Of a DNA stretch of 64,000 nt, positions 1 to 8,863 are shown one piece after another. The notes beneath the pieces are model-generated. The model did not search any database and was not told the origin of the DNA. It saw only the letters and a list, made by a program, of their open reading frames with translations. Origin of the DNA: Limnospira sp050045915. Its GTDB lineage: Bacteria; Cyanobacteriota; Cyanobacteriia; Cyanobacteriales; Microcoleaceae. Positions within the stretch are counted from its first letter, which is position 1; each line of letters starts with the position of its first letter. The translations under genes were made by a program, and so were the position numbers. Where the stretch lies: the NCBI GenBank assembly GCA_050045915.1, contig JBNGCR010000007.1, forward strand, positions 6,906 through 70,905, read 5' to 3'.

Positions 1-26
1 AAAATTTAATAATTATGTTGTGTCCG

Positions 27-49
27 CGATCACATAATCGCTGTGATCG
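27..49. promoter_or_regulatory. Perfect inverted repeat upstream of carA
   Basis: CGATCACA and TGTGATCG form a perfect 8-bp inverted repeat with a 7-bp spacer, about 140 bp before the carA start. It is the size of a dimeric regulator operator, but the half-sites point the opposite way from a CRP site (TGTGA-N6-TCACA), so I do not call it a CRP site. Function is inferred only. Confidence 0.3.
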
Positions 50-190
50 GAAAATTATCCGTCCGTCGGGAAGGCGGCGGGGCAAAACTTGTCATGCAAT
101 GACAACAGGAGCCGCGGGTCGATCGCCGATTTCGTCCATTGTCTGGCAAAATGATGGAGTATTTTCACAAAGCAATAGCAATTGGGTTTC

Positions 191-1369
191 ATGTCGCTTA
201 TCTCTGCTCAACCGGCTCTGCTCGTTCTCGTCGATGGCACCGCCTATCGCGGTTGGTCCTTCGGTGCCCCCGGTACGGTCGTCGGCGAAGTGGTGTTCAA
301 CACCGGAATGACGGGCTACCAGGAAGTGCTCACCGATCCCAGCTACTGCGGCCAGATCGTGACGTTCACCTATCCCGAATTGGGGAACACCGGGGTCAAC
401 CCAGAAGACGAAGAATCCTCCCGGCCCCAGGTACTCGGCGCGATCGCCCGCAACATCTGCACCCGCCCGAGTAACTGGCGATCGACACAATCCCTCTCGG
501 ACTATCTCAAACAACACCACATCCCCGGCATCTACGGCATCGACACCCGCGCCCTGACCCGCAAACTCCGCACCGTCGGGGCTATGAACGGCGGCATCTC
601 CACCGAAATCCTCGATCCAGGCGAGTTGTTGTCCCGAGTCCAGCAGGCGCCGAGTATGGACGGACTCAACTTGGTTAAGGAAGTCACCACCTCCGAAATC
701 TACGAGTGGTCCGACCCGACGGAAACCGTCTGGGAATTCAGCCCCAGCCTCCAATCCCCGGGCGAGAACCAACCCGCCACACCCCGCTACACCGTCGTCG
801 CGATCGATTTCGGGGTCAAGCGCAACATCCTCCGCCGCCTCGCCAGCTACGGCTGTCGCGTCATCGTCGTCCCCGCCGACACCCCCCCCGAAGACATCCT
901 CAAATACGAACCCGACGGCATTTTCCTCTCCAACGGCCCCGGCGACCCGGCAGCCGTGACCGAGGGCATCGCCACCGCCCAACAGTTGGTGCAAAGCAAC
1001 AAACCCGTCTTCGGCATCTGCATGGGCCACCAAATTCTCGGCCTCTCCCTCGGCGCCAAAACCTTCAAGCTCAAATTCGGCCACCGGGGGTTAAATCAAC
1101 CCGCCGGCCTGAAGCGCCAGGTGGAAATCACCAGCCAAAACCACGGGTTCGCCATCGACGCCGACTCCCTGTCGGACGGGGTGGAAATTACCCACCTCAA
1201 CCTCAACGATCGCACCGTGGCCGGATTGAAACACAAGTCCCTGCCCCTGTTTTCCGTCCAATACCACCCGGAAGCCAGCCCCGGCCCCCACGATGCCGAC
1301 TACCTGTTCGAGCGTTTCATCCAAGAAATGGAAAACAGCAAAAGCAAACCCGTCAGTTCGGAGTCTTGA
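191..1369 (+). CDS. carA: Carbamoyl-phosphate synthase small (glutaminase) subunit
   Basis: CarA hydrolyses glutamine and passes ammonia to the large subunit CarB to make carbamoyl phosphate for arginine and pyrimidine synthesis. The 392-residue length is normal for the family. The N-terminal half is the CPSase small-chain domain. The C-terminal half is a class I glutamine amidotransferase with the nucleophile Cys277 in GICMGHQ and the His359/Glu361 pair in QYHPEA; FLSNGPGDP is also present. The frame opens at a TTG at 182, but the ATG at 191 matches the usual family N-terminus. No carB lies next to it, as is common in cyanobacteria, where the two subunits are usually unlinked. Confidence 0.97.
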   Translation: MSLISAQPALLVLVDGTAYRGWSFGAPGTVVGEVVFNTGMTGYQEVLTDPSYCGQIVTFTYPELGNTGVNPEDEESSRPQVLGAIARNICTRPSNWRSTQSLSDYLKQHHIPGIYGIDTRALTRKLRTVGAMNGGISTEILDPGELLSRVQQAPSMDGLNLVKEVTTSEIYEWSDPTETVWEFSPSLQSPGENQPATPRYTVVAIDFGVKRNILRRLASYGCRVIVVPADTPPEDILKYEPDGIFLSNGPGDPAAVTEGIATAQQLVQSNKPVFGICMGHQILGLSLGAKTFKLKFGHRGLNQPAGLKRQVEITSQNHGFAIDADSLSDGVEITHLNLNDRTVAGLKHKSLPLFSVQYHPEASPGPHDADYLFERFIQEMENSKSKPVSSES

Positions 1370-1501
1370 GTCCAGGCAAAATCAGGGCGGTTCCCGGCCG
1401 TCTCAAAGGAAATGGGTCGGCATCCCCGCCGCCCCCTTCCGCCCTTCCCCCAGAATCCATTTCGCCGCGGACCGATTCTAGACAATTGCCGCAAAAAAAA
1501 C

Positions 1502-1521
1502 TATACTGGTGAGGCAGTATA
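1502..1521. promoter_or_regulatory. Inverted repeat before the STAS gene
   Basis: TATACTG and CAGTATA form a perfect 7-bp inverted repeat around a 6-bp loop, about 25 bp before the predicted start. It follows a run of eight A residues and lies in the short carA-STAS spacer. It could be an operator or a small mRNA hairpin. There is no T-run after it, so it is not a typical terminator. Confidence 0.3.
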
Positions 1522-1546
1522 CGTGCTATCAAGTTAGGAGGGGGCT

Positions 1547-1915
1547 ATTCCTGAGCAACTAAACCTGACCGTTAGCCTCAGAGGGACTCGAGACGTTCAA
1601 GAGAATTATCAACTATTTCGTCTGACCGGATTGCTGGATGCCTTCTCAGAAGGAACCTTCCGGAAGGTGATGTCCAAGTGTATCGACAATGGACCCAAAC
1701 ACATCGTGTTGGACTTGTCTCAGATAGACTTCGTAGACAGTTCCGGTTTGGGCGCTCTGGTACAACTCGTCAAAAAAGCCCAGACTAACGGGGGAACTTT
1801 ACAAATTGTTTCTAATCCTCGCGTAACCCAAACCGTGAAACTGGTTCGCTTGGAAAAATTTCTATCTCTGCAGCCTTCAGTTCAAGTGGCCGTGGAGAAT
1901 GTCAAAGACGGTTAA
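1547..1915 (+). CDS. STAS-domain anti-sigma factor antagonist, apparent ATT start
   Basis: A 122-residue single STAS domain related to SpoIIAA/RsbV. In partner switching such proteins bind an RsbW-type kinase and are controlled by phosphorylation of a serine; here DSSGLG (in IDFVDSSGLGALV) carries the expected site. The only ATG/GTG/TTG start in frame is a TTG at 1631, which would remove the first 28 residues, including conserved-looking sequence (LNLTVSLRGTR, NYQLFRLTG). A strong Shine-Dalgarno AGGAGG at 1536-1541 lies 5 bases before an ATT at 1547, and the frame is closed by TAG at 1535. ATT is therefore the best start. An RsbW-like kinase lies at 55043-55480, though partnership is not shown. 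Confidence 0.8.
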   Translation: MPEQLNLTVSLRGTRDVQENYQLFRLTGLLDAFSEGTFRKVMSKCIDNGPKHIVLDLSQIDFVDSSGLGALVQLVKKAQTNGGTLQIVSNPRVTQTVKLVRLEKFLSLQPSVQVAVENVKDG

Positions 1916-2014
1916 GCTGGACGGGTTGACTCAGCTTTTTGTCAGCACGCCGACGAGGAGAAGGCTCCCCGTCGGTTCTGCTTGTCTGGTGGAGTTCGGG
2001 GGGGCGCGGAGCCG

Positions 2015-2421
2015 ATGTCGGATTTGAGGGGACTCTCGGATGAGACTTTGACCCCGCAGCAGGTTCGGCGGCTTTCACCTTCATCCTGGGCTTATTTGGG
2101 AGATGCCGTCTATGAGTTGCACGTGCGCCGATTTTATGTGATGCCCCCAAGCGATCGCAACTGTATCACCACCAGGTCGTCAACCAAGTCCGGGCCGAAA
2201 GTCAGGCCCGCCACCTGGACGCCCTCCAATCCCACCTCACCCCCGCCGAGCTCGAAATCGTCAGGCTCGGCCGCAATGCCACGTTCCGCCGCCCGAAACG
2301 CATCGATGCGGAAACCTACCAGAAGGCGACGAGCCTGGAAGCCCTATTGGGCTACCTGTACTTGACCGACCGCCCCCGCCTGGAAGAACTTCTCGGCTAC
2401 CTCGACCTCGAAATCGATTGA
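2015..2421 (+). CDS. mrnC: Mini-ribonuclease 3, interrupted by an apparent frameshift
   Basis: Mini-III is a dimeric RNase III-like nuclease without a dsRNA-binding domain; in Bacillus it matures 23S rRNA. The first 45 residues from ATG 2015 carry the family signature SWAYLGDAVYELHVR. After ATGCCCCCA at 2141-2149 the frame changes by one base: the next frame, to TGA 2419-2421, encodes a normal continuation (RSQLYHHQVVNQ, RLGRNATFRRPK, SLEALLGYLYL). One extra C or A in the CCCCCAAG run would restore a single protein of about 135 residues. This may be a homopolymer error in a draft assembly, a real null mutation, or recoding; the intact downstream codons favour an error or a recent event. Confidence 0.8.
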
Positions 2422-2440
2422 GAGCCTCCCCGTTAAACCA

Positions 2441-2541
2441 GGGCCGTTTCATTTTCCCCTAAAAAATGGCCGAGGGAGCAGAGGAAGCAGAGGAAGCGAC
2501 CGGGAGAAGAGGGAGATTTTTCGGAATCAAAAGGTATTTTT
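2441..2541 (+). repeat. Dispersed repeat family B, copy 1
   Basis: It starts with GGCCGTTTCATTTTCC, continues through a purine-rich GGAGCAGAGGAAGC section, and ends in GATTTTTCGGAAT-AAAAGGTATTTTTAA. The same order of segments recurs at about 12208-12311 and, inverted, at about 52794-52888. It is not coding. Together with the heptamer run after it, this fills the 221-base gap before rlmB. Confidence 0.6.
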
Positions 2542-2607
2542 AAGGGGCTTTGAGTTGTCCCGACTCCCGACTCTCGATTCTCGAGGACCGCGCGCAGCGC
2601 TATATCG

Positions 2608-2643
2608 TTGACTGTTGACTATTGACTATTGACTCTTGACTTA
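2608..2643 (+). repeat. Heptanucleotide tandem repeat (TTGACTA type)
   Basis: About five copies of a 7-bp unit (TTGACTG/TTGACTA/TTGACTC) run up to the rlmB start codon. Short 7-bp tandem repeats of this kind (STRR) are known from filamentous cyanobacteria. Unrelated 7-bp units occur at 15056-15096, 24643-24672, 38177-38207, 43626-43648 and 57821-57851. Confidence 0.7.
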
Positions 2644-3491
2644 TGACACCCCGCCCACCTTCCCGCCGCCCCTCCGAAAACCGGGGCAAATCCGCTCCCT
2701 CCCCCTCCCGACCCCGCAACCCCGGCGATCGCCCCGCCGGTGACATCCCCGAAGACGATCTCATCTACGGGCGTCACACCGTCTTGGCAGCCCTAGAAAA
2801 TCAGCGCTCCCTGAATCGAATTTGGGCGATCTCCCAACTGCGATCGGACGCCCGTTTTCAACCCCTCCTCCAAGAAGCCAAAGCCCGGGGCGCGATCGTC
2901 GATGGCGCCAGCTACCAACGCCTCGACCAAATCACCCGGGGGGCCAACCACCAGGGCATCGTCGCCCAAGTCACCCCCTACCGATATTGGGATCTCGAAA
3001 CCCTGATCGCCACAGCCAAATCCGCCACCCCCCAACCCGTGCTGGTGGCAGTGGACGGCGTGACTGACCCCCACAACCTCGGGGCGATCGTGCGGACTGC
3101 CGAAGCGATGGGGACCCAAGGTCTGATCCTGCCCCAGCGGCGGGCCGTCGGGGTGAATGCCACCGTCATGAAAGTGGCCGCAGGCGCCTTGGAAATCTTT
3201 CCGGTCGCCCGGGTCGTCAATCTCAACCGGGCGCTGACGGAACTGAAATCAGCGGGATTTTGGGTCTACGGCACCGCAGCGGGAGAGTACCCGCCCCTGC
3301 ACACCGTCGATTTGACCGGTGCCGCCGTGCTGGTGGCGGGGAGCGAAGGGGAGGGACTCAGCCGAGGCATCGCTCAAAACTGCGACATCCTCGTTTCCAT
3401 TCCCCTACGGGGGGCGACCCCGAGCTTGAACGTCTCCGTCGCCACCGGCATGGCCCTGTACGAGCTGTTTCGCCAACGGGGTGCGGATTGA
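2643..3491 (+). CDS. rlmB: 23S rRNA (guanosine-2'-O-)-methyltransferase, TrmH/SpoU family
   Basis: The 282-residue protein has a proline- and arginine-rich N-terminal extension of about 35 residues, a substrate-binding domain (from DDLIYGRHTVLAALE, about residues 38-115) and a C-terminal SpoU methylase domain. The three SpoU motifs are clear: DGVTDPHNLGAIVRTAEA, LVAGSEGEGLSR and IPLRGATPSLNVSVATG. Such enzymes form a knotted AdoMet-binding dimer and methylate the 2'-OH of a guanosine in 23S rRNA domain V. Some cyanobacterial members may act on other RNAs, so the exact target is inferred. Mini-RNase III upstream is also an rRNA processing enzyme, so the two neighbours suit each other. Confidence 0.93.
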   Translation: MTPRPPSRRPSENRGKSAPSPSRPRNPGDRPAGDIPEDDLIYGRHTVLAALENQRSLNRIWAISQLRSDARFQPLLQEAKARGAIVDGASYQRLDQITRGANHQGIVAQVTPYRYWDLETLIATAKSATPQPVLVAVDGVTDPHNLGAIVRTAEAMGTQGLILPQRRAVGVNATVMKVAAGALEIFPVARVVNLNRALTELKSAGFWVYGTAAGEYPPLHTVDLTGAAVLVAGSEGEGLSRGIAQNCDILVSIPLRGATPSLNVSVATGMALYELFRQRGAD

Positions 3492-3555
3492 GATTGAGGC
3501 GCGATCGCACTATCCCGCAGTCGGGGAACTCTCCAATAAGTTTGCTAAACTCAAC

Positions 3556-4269
3556 TTAAGGTCGGAGAACCGGTTCTCGGGCCAACACTCCCAAATCGAC
3601 CGATTGGAGTAATTGGTTCCAAGCCGCCGACACCGCCGGATCGTCACCGCGATCGGGCTGTAATTGCGCCAAGATTGACAGGGCATCGTACCAAAGTTCA
3701 GCTTTCAAGTACAGGTTTACTTGCTCCAATGGCGTTCCCTGATTCAACTGAGTGACCAGAGTCGGCTCCAAATCAGTCCGCCGAATTCTGCCTTCGACGA
3801 CCACATCTCCGGAGCGATCTTCCGGATCGCAGACAATCGAAAAATACCACTGGTAATCGCGATCGGTTTTTAGCTCGAAATCCGTCCGATTTGAAGGAAT
3901 CGTCACGCCGATAATCCCCGATTCTCCTCCAATTTGCAGGGTCTCCTCGTAAACGACTGTGTCATCGGTGCTGTCGAGCAATACAAACTCCCCCACCTGG
4001 TTTGTTTCCATCGGAGGCAAATAAAAATAGAGCGTCGGAGAACCTTGAGCCGTCAACCCCGTCGCCGTTTTCGGTACGACCGCCATTAAAGGGGTTTGAT
4101 TGAAGGTACAGCTCGGGTTCCCACTGCGGGTTCCGCCACCCGCCCGCCGGCCGGGTATGTCGTCGTCAGCTCGAACCCATTCGGCGCCCGGGAGTGCGAG
4201 AAACAGGGTCAGCAACGAGACAGCACCGACTCGGGCGAAGGCAGGCTTCCATATGGGGTTGAATAACAT
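3556..4269 (-). CDS. DUF928 family exported protein
   Basis: A 237-residue protein with an N-terminal signal peptide (hydrophobic VGAVSLLTLFLALPGAEWVRA) and the DUF928 pattern: RRAGGGTRSG after the signal, then LMAVVP, LYFYLPP, and later DYQWYFSIVCDP. DUF928 is largely a cyanobacterial family of unknown function, often near two-partner-secretion and CHAT genes; a second member lies at 21578-22438. It converges on rlmB and is divergent from the GGDEF-EAL gene. The start ATG at 4269 gives a complete signal peptide. Confidence 0.85.
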   Translation of the reverse strand: MLFNPIWKPAFARVGAVSLLTLFLALPGAEWVRADDDIPGRRAGGGTRSGNPSCTFNQTPLMAVVPKTATGLTAQGSPTLYFYLPPMETNQVGEFVLLDSTDDTVVYEETLQIGGESGIIGVTIPSNRTDFELKTDRDYQWYFSIVCDPEDRSGDVVVEGRIRRTDLEPTLVTQLNQGTPLEQVNLYLKAELWYDALSILAQLQPDRGDDPAVSAAWNQLLQSVDLGVLAREPVLRP

Positions 4270-4392
4270 AAGCTTGACCAGATTTATCCCTGATTCGTGT
4301 CAGGTTCATTATATCAAAGCAGTTCGCTCCCCAAAATCAGTAAAATTACGGAATATAATTGATCGCGATCACATAAAAAGTCCGGGATCTGG

Positions 4393-4425
4393 GAAGCCCC
4401 GCGTCTTTAGACGGGGGTGAACTGA
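4393..4425 (+). repeat. Hairpin resembling an IS200/IS605-type end
   Basis: CCCC and CGTCT pair with AGACG and GGGG (4397-4417, one bulged G), in a GAAGCCCCGCGTCTTTAGACGGGG context followed by TGAACTGAC. Similar hairpins occur at ends of IS200/IS605 elements in cyanobacteria. No transposase or TnpB is present here, so at most it is a remnant. Confidence 0.3.
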
Positions 4426-4518
4426 CACCCAATTAATAATATTTGATCTTCGGTCACTGTCGAGGTAAACGGGAAGGGGCGATCGTTAAAATTTGTGCAA
4501 AACTGTTAAATTATTGCC

Positions 4519-7071
4519 GTGTTTGTTAAAGTCTTAGTCAAGATTAGATCTCTGTTGCCAAATACTTCAGATTACGGTCATCAGCGAGAAAATGCCGGCA
4601 ACCTGTCAGCGAAGCAAGTCGTCACCGTCTTGCTCGCCAGCCTGTTGAGTACCTCCGTTATCTGGGTGATTCGTTCCTTGAGCATCCTTGAGTCCGTCGA
4701 ATTGCAGACCTTCGATCGCATGGTGCGGCTGTACGGCAACGGCGACCCCGACCCCCGGCTGACAGTCGTCGCCATCACGGAAACGGATATTCGGGTCGAG
4801 CAGACCTGGCCGTTGCCCGATCGCACCATCGCCGGGGCTCTGGCAACACTGCAACAATATCAACCGAGAGTTATCGGTTTAGACATTTACCGCGACGTTC
4901 CCCAACCCCCCGGCCATTTCGAGTGGGTCGAACAATTGAAAGCCGACAATCTGATCGCCATCAAACAGGTCGGTGTCGTGTCGCCTCCCCCGTCCGCTTC
5001 CCCCGACCAAATCAGTTTTAACGACTTGGCGATCGACCTCGACAATGCGGTGCGTCGCAACCTGATGTATGCCGAATACGATGGAGAAAAACTTTACTCA
5101 TTTGCGTTGAAAGTCAGCCAAAAATATCTGGAATCCCGACTCGATCGCCCCGTCCCCATCCGAGTCGAACCCGACCTTCTCCGACTCGGCGACACCATCT
5201 TTCCCACCCTGAAAGCCAACTCCGGCGGCTACCAACTGCCCCCCTCAGAAGTCGGGGGGCGACAAATTTTGATCGATTACCGCTCCGAACAGATCGCCCG
5301 CCTCATCACGCTGACCCAACTGTTGGACGGGGACTTCAATCCCGACTGGATTCGGGATCGAGCCATTTTGATCGGCACGATCGCCCCGAGTTTGAAAGAC
5401 CTCTATCCCACCCCCTACAGCGCGGCAAAGACGGAAGATCACATGATGCCAGGGGTCTTGATCCACGCCCAGATGGTCAGCCAAATTCTGGATGTCGCCT
5501 TGGAGGGAAAATCCCTGTTTTGGTTCTGGCCGCAATGGGTCGAGATCTTGTGGCTGTGGGGTTGGTCAATTTTGGGGGGAATTTTGGCGATGCGGTTCGA
5601 TCGCCCCCTCTCCCTGGGATTGCTGGGGGGGGCCAGCGCCGTCGCCCTGTGGGTGATTTGCTTTGTCGCATTTATGCAAACCGGGTGGATTCCCCTGGTT
5701 CCCCCCGCCCTGGGCTTGGTAGCCACCGCCGGCATCGTCCTGGCCTACAAAGTCCTCTACGGTTTGTCCTACGACCCGCTGACGGGTTTGCCCAACCGGA
5801 TCTTGCTCAACCAACAAATCCGGCATCTCAGCCGCACCCGAAGCGCCAATCCCGCCCAAATCGCCCTGTTGTTCTTGGATCTCGATCGCTTCCGAATCAT
5901 CAACGAGGGATTCGGACATCAAATCGGCGATCGCCTGATCCTCTCGACGAGCCACCGCCTCAAAACCTGCCTGCCCCCCCAGACCTTTTTGGCCCGGGTG
6001 GGGGGGGACGAATTCGCGATTCTCATGTCCGGCGTAGAAAATAGCGAGGAGGCGATCGCCCTGGCCCACCGGGTGCAAAAAATCCTCGCGGCTCCCTTCA
6101 ATCTCGGCGGCCCTGAAATGTACACCACCGCCAGCATCGGCATCGCCTGCAGCCCCCCCTCGCAAGAATTGGCGGCTCAAGACCTACTGCGCGACGCCCA
6201 CACCGCCATGTATCGGGCCAAAGCTCTGGGCCAGGGCCGCCACGAAATCTTTATCTCCACCATGCACACCCAGGCCTTGCAGCAGTTGGAGTTGGAGTCG
6301 GATTTGAGAGAGGCCATCAAAAACCGGGAATTTCAGCTCCACTACCAACCTATCATCAACCTGAGAACGGAGCAGATCGTCGGATTTGAAGCCTTGGTGC
6401 GCTGGATCTCCCCCAAACGGGGATTCGTCTCCCCGGGAGAATTTATCCCCCTTTCCGAAGACACCGGGTTAATTATTCCCTTGGGGGAGTGGATTCTGGA
6501 ACAAGGGTGCAACCAGCTCGCCGCGTGGCACGAAAAATATCCCCGCATTCCCCCTTTCGTTTTGAGTATCAATCTTTCCACCCGCCAACTGTCTCAGCCC
6601 AACTTGGTGGCCTGCGTCGATCGCATCCTCGACCGCAGCGGTGTCAACCGCGAGTCTATCAAATTGGAAATTACCGAAAGTGCGATCATGGATGATGTAG
6701 ATGAGGCGATCGCGCTCTTAGAACAATTAAAAACCCTAGGAATCAAACTCAGCATGGACGATTTCGGGACCGGTTACTCCTCCCTGAGTTACCTGCACCG
6801 CTTCCCGATGGACACCCTGAAAGTCGATCAATCGTTTATCCGCCGGATGGACGAGAGCCGGGAGAATACGGAAATCGTCAAAACCATCATCATGCTCGGA
6901 CACAATCTGAAGATGGATGTGGTCGCTGAAGGGATCGAAACAGAACAAAATGTCAAACTTCTCCAGACCCTGAAGTGCGAATACGGACAAGGATACTATT
7001 TCTCGAAGCCCCTGCCGGTTGAAGCTGTAGAAAAACTGTTGACTTGCACCCCTGATTTCCAGTTTCCGTGA
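4519..7071 (+). CDS. CHASE2 sensor with GGDEF and EAL domains (c-di-GMP turnover)
   Basis: An 850-residue membrane sensor. After an N-terminal membrane helix (about residues 33-53) comes an extracytoplasmic CHASE2 domain (about 60-310, with TVVAITETDI and GLDIYRD). Three hydrophobic segments follow (about 335-425), then a diguanylate cyclase domain (about 430-590) with intact GGDEF (VGGDEFAIL), then a phosphodiesterase domain (about 610-840) with EALVRW, NLSTRQLS, DDFGTGYSSLSYL and VAEGIE. Both catalytic domains keep key residues, so either activity is possible. The reported start is GTG at 4519; a later start would lose the first helix. It probably converts an external signal into a c-di-GMP change. 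It has no operon partner on its strand. Confidence 0.93.
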   Translation: MFVKVLVKIRSLLPNTSDYGHQRENAGNLSAKQVVTVLLASLLSTSVIWVIRSLSILESVELQTFDRMVRLYGNGDPDPRLTVVAITETDIRVEQTWPLPDRTIAGALATLQQYQPRVIGLDIYRDVPQPPGHFEWVEQLKADNLIAIKQVGVVSPPPSASPDQISFNDLAIDLDNAVRRNLMYAEYDGEKLYSFALKVSQKYLESRLDRPVPIRVEPDLLRLGDTIFPTLKANSGGYQLPPSEVGGRQILIDYRSEQIARLITLTQLLDGDFNPDWIRDRAILIGTIAPSLKDLYPTPYSAAKTEDHMMPGVLIHAQMVSQILDVALEGKSLFWFWPQWVEILWLWGWSILGGILAMRFDRPLSLGLLGGASAVALWVICFVAFMQTGWIPLVPPALGLVATAGIVLAYKVLYGLSYDPLTGLPNRILLNQQIRHLSRTRSANPAQIALLFLDLDRFRIINEGFGHQIGDRLILSTSHRLKTCLPPQTFLARVGGDEFAILMSGVENSEEAIALAHRVQKILAAPFNLGGPEMYTTASIGIACSPPSQELAAQDLLRDAHTAMYRAKALGQGRHEIFISTMHTQALQQLELESDLREAIKNREFQLHYQPIINLRTEQIVGFEALVRWISPKRGFVSPGEFIPLSEDTGLIIPLGEWILEQGCNQLAAWHEKYPRIPPFVLSINLSTRQLSQPNLVACVDRILDRSGVNRESIKLEITESAIMDDVDEAIALLEQLKTLGIKLSMDDFGTGYSSLSYLHRFPMDTLKVDQSFIRRMDESRENTEIVKTIIMLGHNLKMDVVAEGIETEQNVKLLQTLKCEYGQGYYFSKPLPVEAVEKLLTCTPDFQFP

Positions 7072-7078
7072 GAATCGG

Positions 7079-8548
7079 TTACGACCCTTTGCCGTGGCGC
7101 TTCCGCAAGGTGCCGAAGCCCAAAGCTCCCAAACCGAGGAGTCCCATCACCGAGGTCGGTTCCGGCACGGACACCATTTCGCCGCTCCCGGACTCCGCCG
7201 GATTGGGGGACGTGGAATCCGGGTCGAGGGATGAAAAATACTGGGTATTGGGGGTTCCGTCATCGGTCTGCATCCACCATCTCCAGTTCCCGACAGACCA
7301 ACGATTCCACCAACCGCTCATCCAACTCATCAAGGTGTCGGTCCCCTGTTTGCCTTGCATCGTCCGATTCGGACTATTGCCGCGACTCAGGTTCGACAAC
7401 TCCAAATCCCACCCCGTCACGTCCAGCAATTGGCGATCGATGGCGCTGATATCCAGGATTTGACCTTTTTGGAGGGTGGGGTGCATGATTCCCAGGGGAT
7501 TGTCCTGTTTTTCCCAGTGGCTCGTTTGGTAGCCGTCCCCGCTGGCCCTGACACCGCCGGCAAAGTTCCCCAGGTTGGTTGCCCCCCCGTCCAGGGAAAA
7601 ATACTTGCCGGTGCCGCCGGTCCAATCAAATACGTTGGCATCTCGGCTGGTTTCGGAGTGGCGGAACAGATCCAGGGTGCTGACATAGGTGAGGTCGGTT
7701 TCTTGGACGGGGGCCCCCTCGCCACTGTCAGCCAGCATATACAGCAGGTTCGCCGTGTCGATGCCGCTCACGAAGCCGAGGGAGTGGCCGATTTCGTGGA
7801 GGGCGACGCTCATGAAGTCGAGTTTGCCGTTGGCGATCGCGACATTATTATTGTAGACCCGGGAGAAATCCCAAATGTCCGAGTTGCTCAGAACGTTGCT
7901 GTTCATGGCGATCTCGGAGTCGAAGGCGACGGTGTTATCGTAACCGGGCATCAGTCCCAGGGCTTTGGCGTTGGCCCTTGTCAGCCAGATGGTGCGGTTG
8001 TTGGCGTTGCCGTTGTCGTCGAGGACGATTCCGCTGCCGTCGGTGCGATCGCGCAACATTCCGAAGGTTTCGGTACTCAATGCGATCGCCTCCCGGTTCA
8101 GCCTGAGAACTTGGCTGAGGGTGAGTTGGGAGATATCCGCCAAGCCGAATCGGTCGAGAATCGCCGCGATCCCGGTATCATCTTCGTCGAACTGCAAAGT
8201 TTTGAACGCCCTCAGATCGTCTTCCGAAGTGATATCCCGGAAAATGCGATTCAGATATTGGTTGTAGCTGACTTCCACCATCTCGGGACGGGCGCCCCCC
8301 AACACCGTGTCGCTTGCCATTTGATCGTACTTGACGAAGATGTTGATCTCGACATCATCGTAGAGGATGGAAGACCAAATGTCACCGGCGCGATCGAAAG
8401 CGTCCGCGATTTCCTGGGAGGTTCCAAAATCGTGGACGAAGTTGAAAGTCGCCGCCTGCCCCGGGGAAGCCAGGGCGATACCTGAAACGACACAAAGCAG
8501 ATGTAACGGTATCTTTTTCAATTTTAGCTTCGGTTTTAGTTTAATCAT
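7079..8548 (-). CDS. NF038122-type secreted metalloprotease with PEP-CTERM anchor
   Basis: The 489-residue protein has a basic-hydrophobic signal peptide (LLCVVSGIALASPGQA), a zinc-protease centre HEIGHSLGF at about residue 250 (HExxH plus following Gly), and a C-terminal PEP-CTERM sorting tag: VPEPTSVMGLLGLGALGFG followed by a basic tail RKRH. PEP-CTERM proteins are recognised by an exosortase and are usually linked to exopolysaccharide-producing cell surfaces. No exosortase gene is in this window. It converges tightly (7 bp) with the GGDEF-EAL gene. The substrate is unknown. Confidence 0.88.
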   Translation of the reverse strand: MIKLKPKLKLKKIPLHLLCVVSGIALASPGQAATFNFVHDFGTSQEIADAFDRAGDIWSSILYDDVEINIFVKYDQMASDTVLGGARPEMVEVSYNQYLNRIFRDITSEDDLRAFKTLQFDEDDTGIAAILDRFGLADISQLTLSQVLRLNREAIALSTETFGMLRDRTDGSGIVLDDNGNANNRTIWLTRANAKALGLMPGYDNTVAFDSEIAMNSNVLSNSDIWDFSRVYNNNVAIANGKLDFMSVALHEIGHSLGFVSGIDTANLLYMLADSGEGAPVQETDLTYVSTLDLFRHSETSRDANVFDWTGGTGKYFSLDGGATNLGNFAGGVRASGDGYQTSHWEKQDNPLGIMHPTLQKGQILDISAIDRQLLDVTGWDLELSNLSRGNSPNRTMQGKQGTDTLMSWMSGWWNRWSVGNWRWWMQTDDGTPNTQYFSSLDPDSTSPNPAESGSGEMVSVPEPTSVMGLLGLGALGFGTLRKRHGKGS

Positions 8549-8863
8549 TCTGGATAACTTTTGTTAGAGTTACGAACAGCTCGGACTTCTTTACTTTAGC
8601 TCACAAATTGCTCGATCCGCCCCATCTATACCCCCTATTTCAAATGATTTTACCCAACTTTTACAATTTGTAAACACATGGAATTGGATGACAGAAAAAT
8701 CCGAGGTGATCCGTGAAAACCCGGAATATTTACCAGAGCTTTACACGGAAGAAGGGATTTTTATACAATTTTCATAAACGGCGATCGCTTTCCTGGCTAT
8801 ATGCAGTCAGACATCACATCTAATTTTTTGATATACTTCCCTGTAGAATTCAATACCAATCCC
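8549..8863. other. Non-coding spacer between divergent surface-protein genes
   Basis: An AT-richer intergenic stretch between the metalloprotease (minus) and the exoprotein (plus), so it should hold both promoters. I see no convincing matched -35/-10 pair, hairpin or dispersed repeat. The exoprotein frame is open from 8801, so part of this could be coding if an earlier ATG is used. Confidence 0.5.

Noticed and set aside
27..49. CRP site upstream of carA
   Set aside because: Half-sites are in the reverse order of the CRP consensus; kept only as an unnamed inverted repeat.
7355..8485. 376-codon plus-strand ORF opposite the metalloprotease
   Set aside because: Antisense shadow; the minus-strand frame has a signal peptide, HEIGH zinc motif and PEP-CTERM tail.
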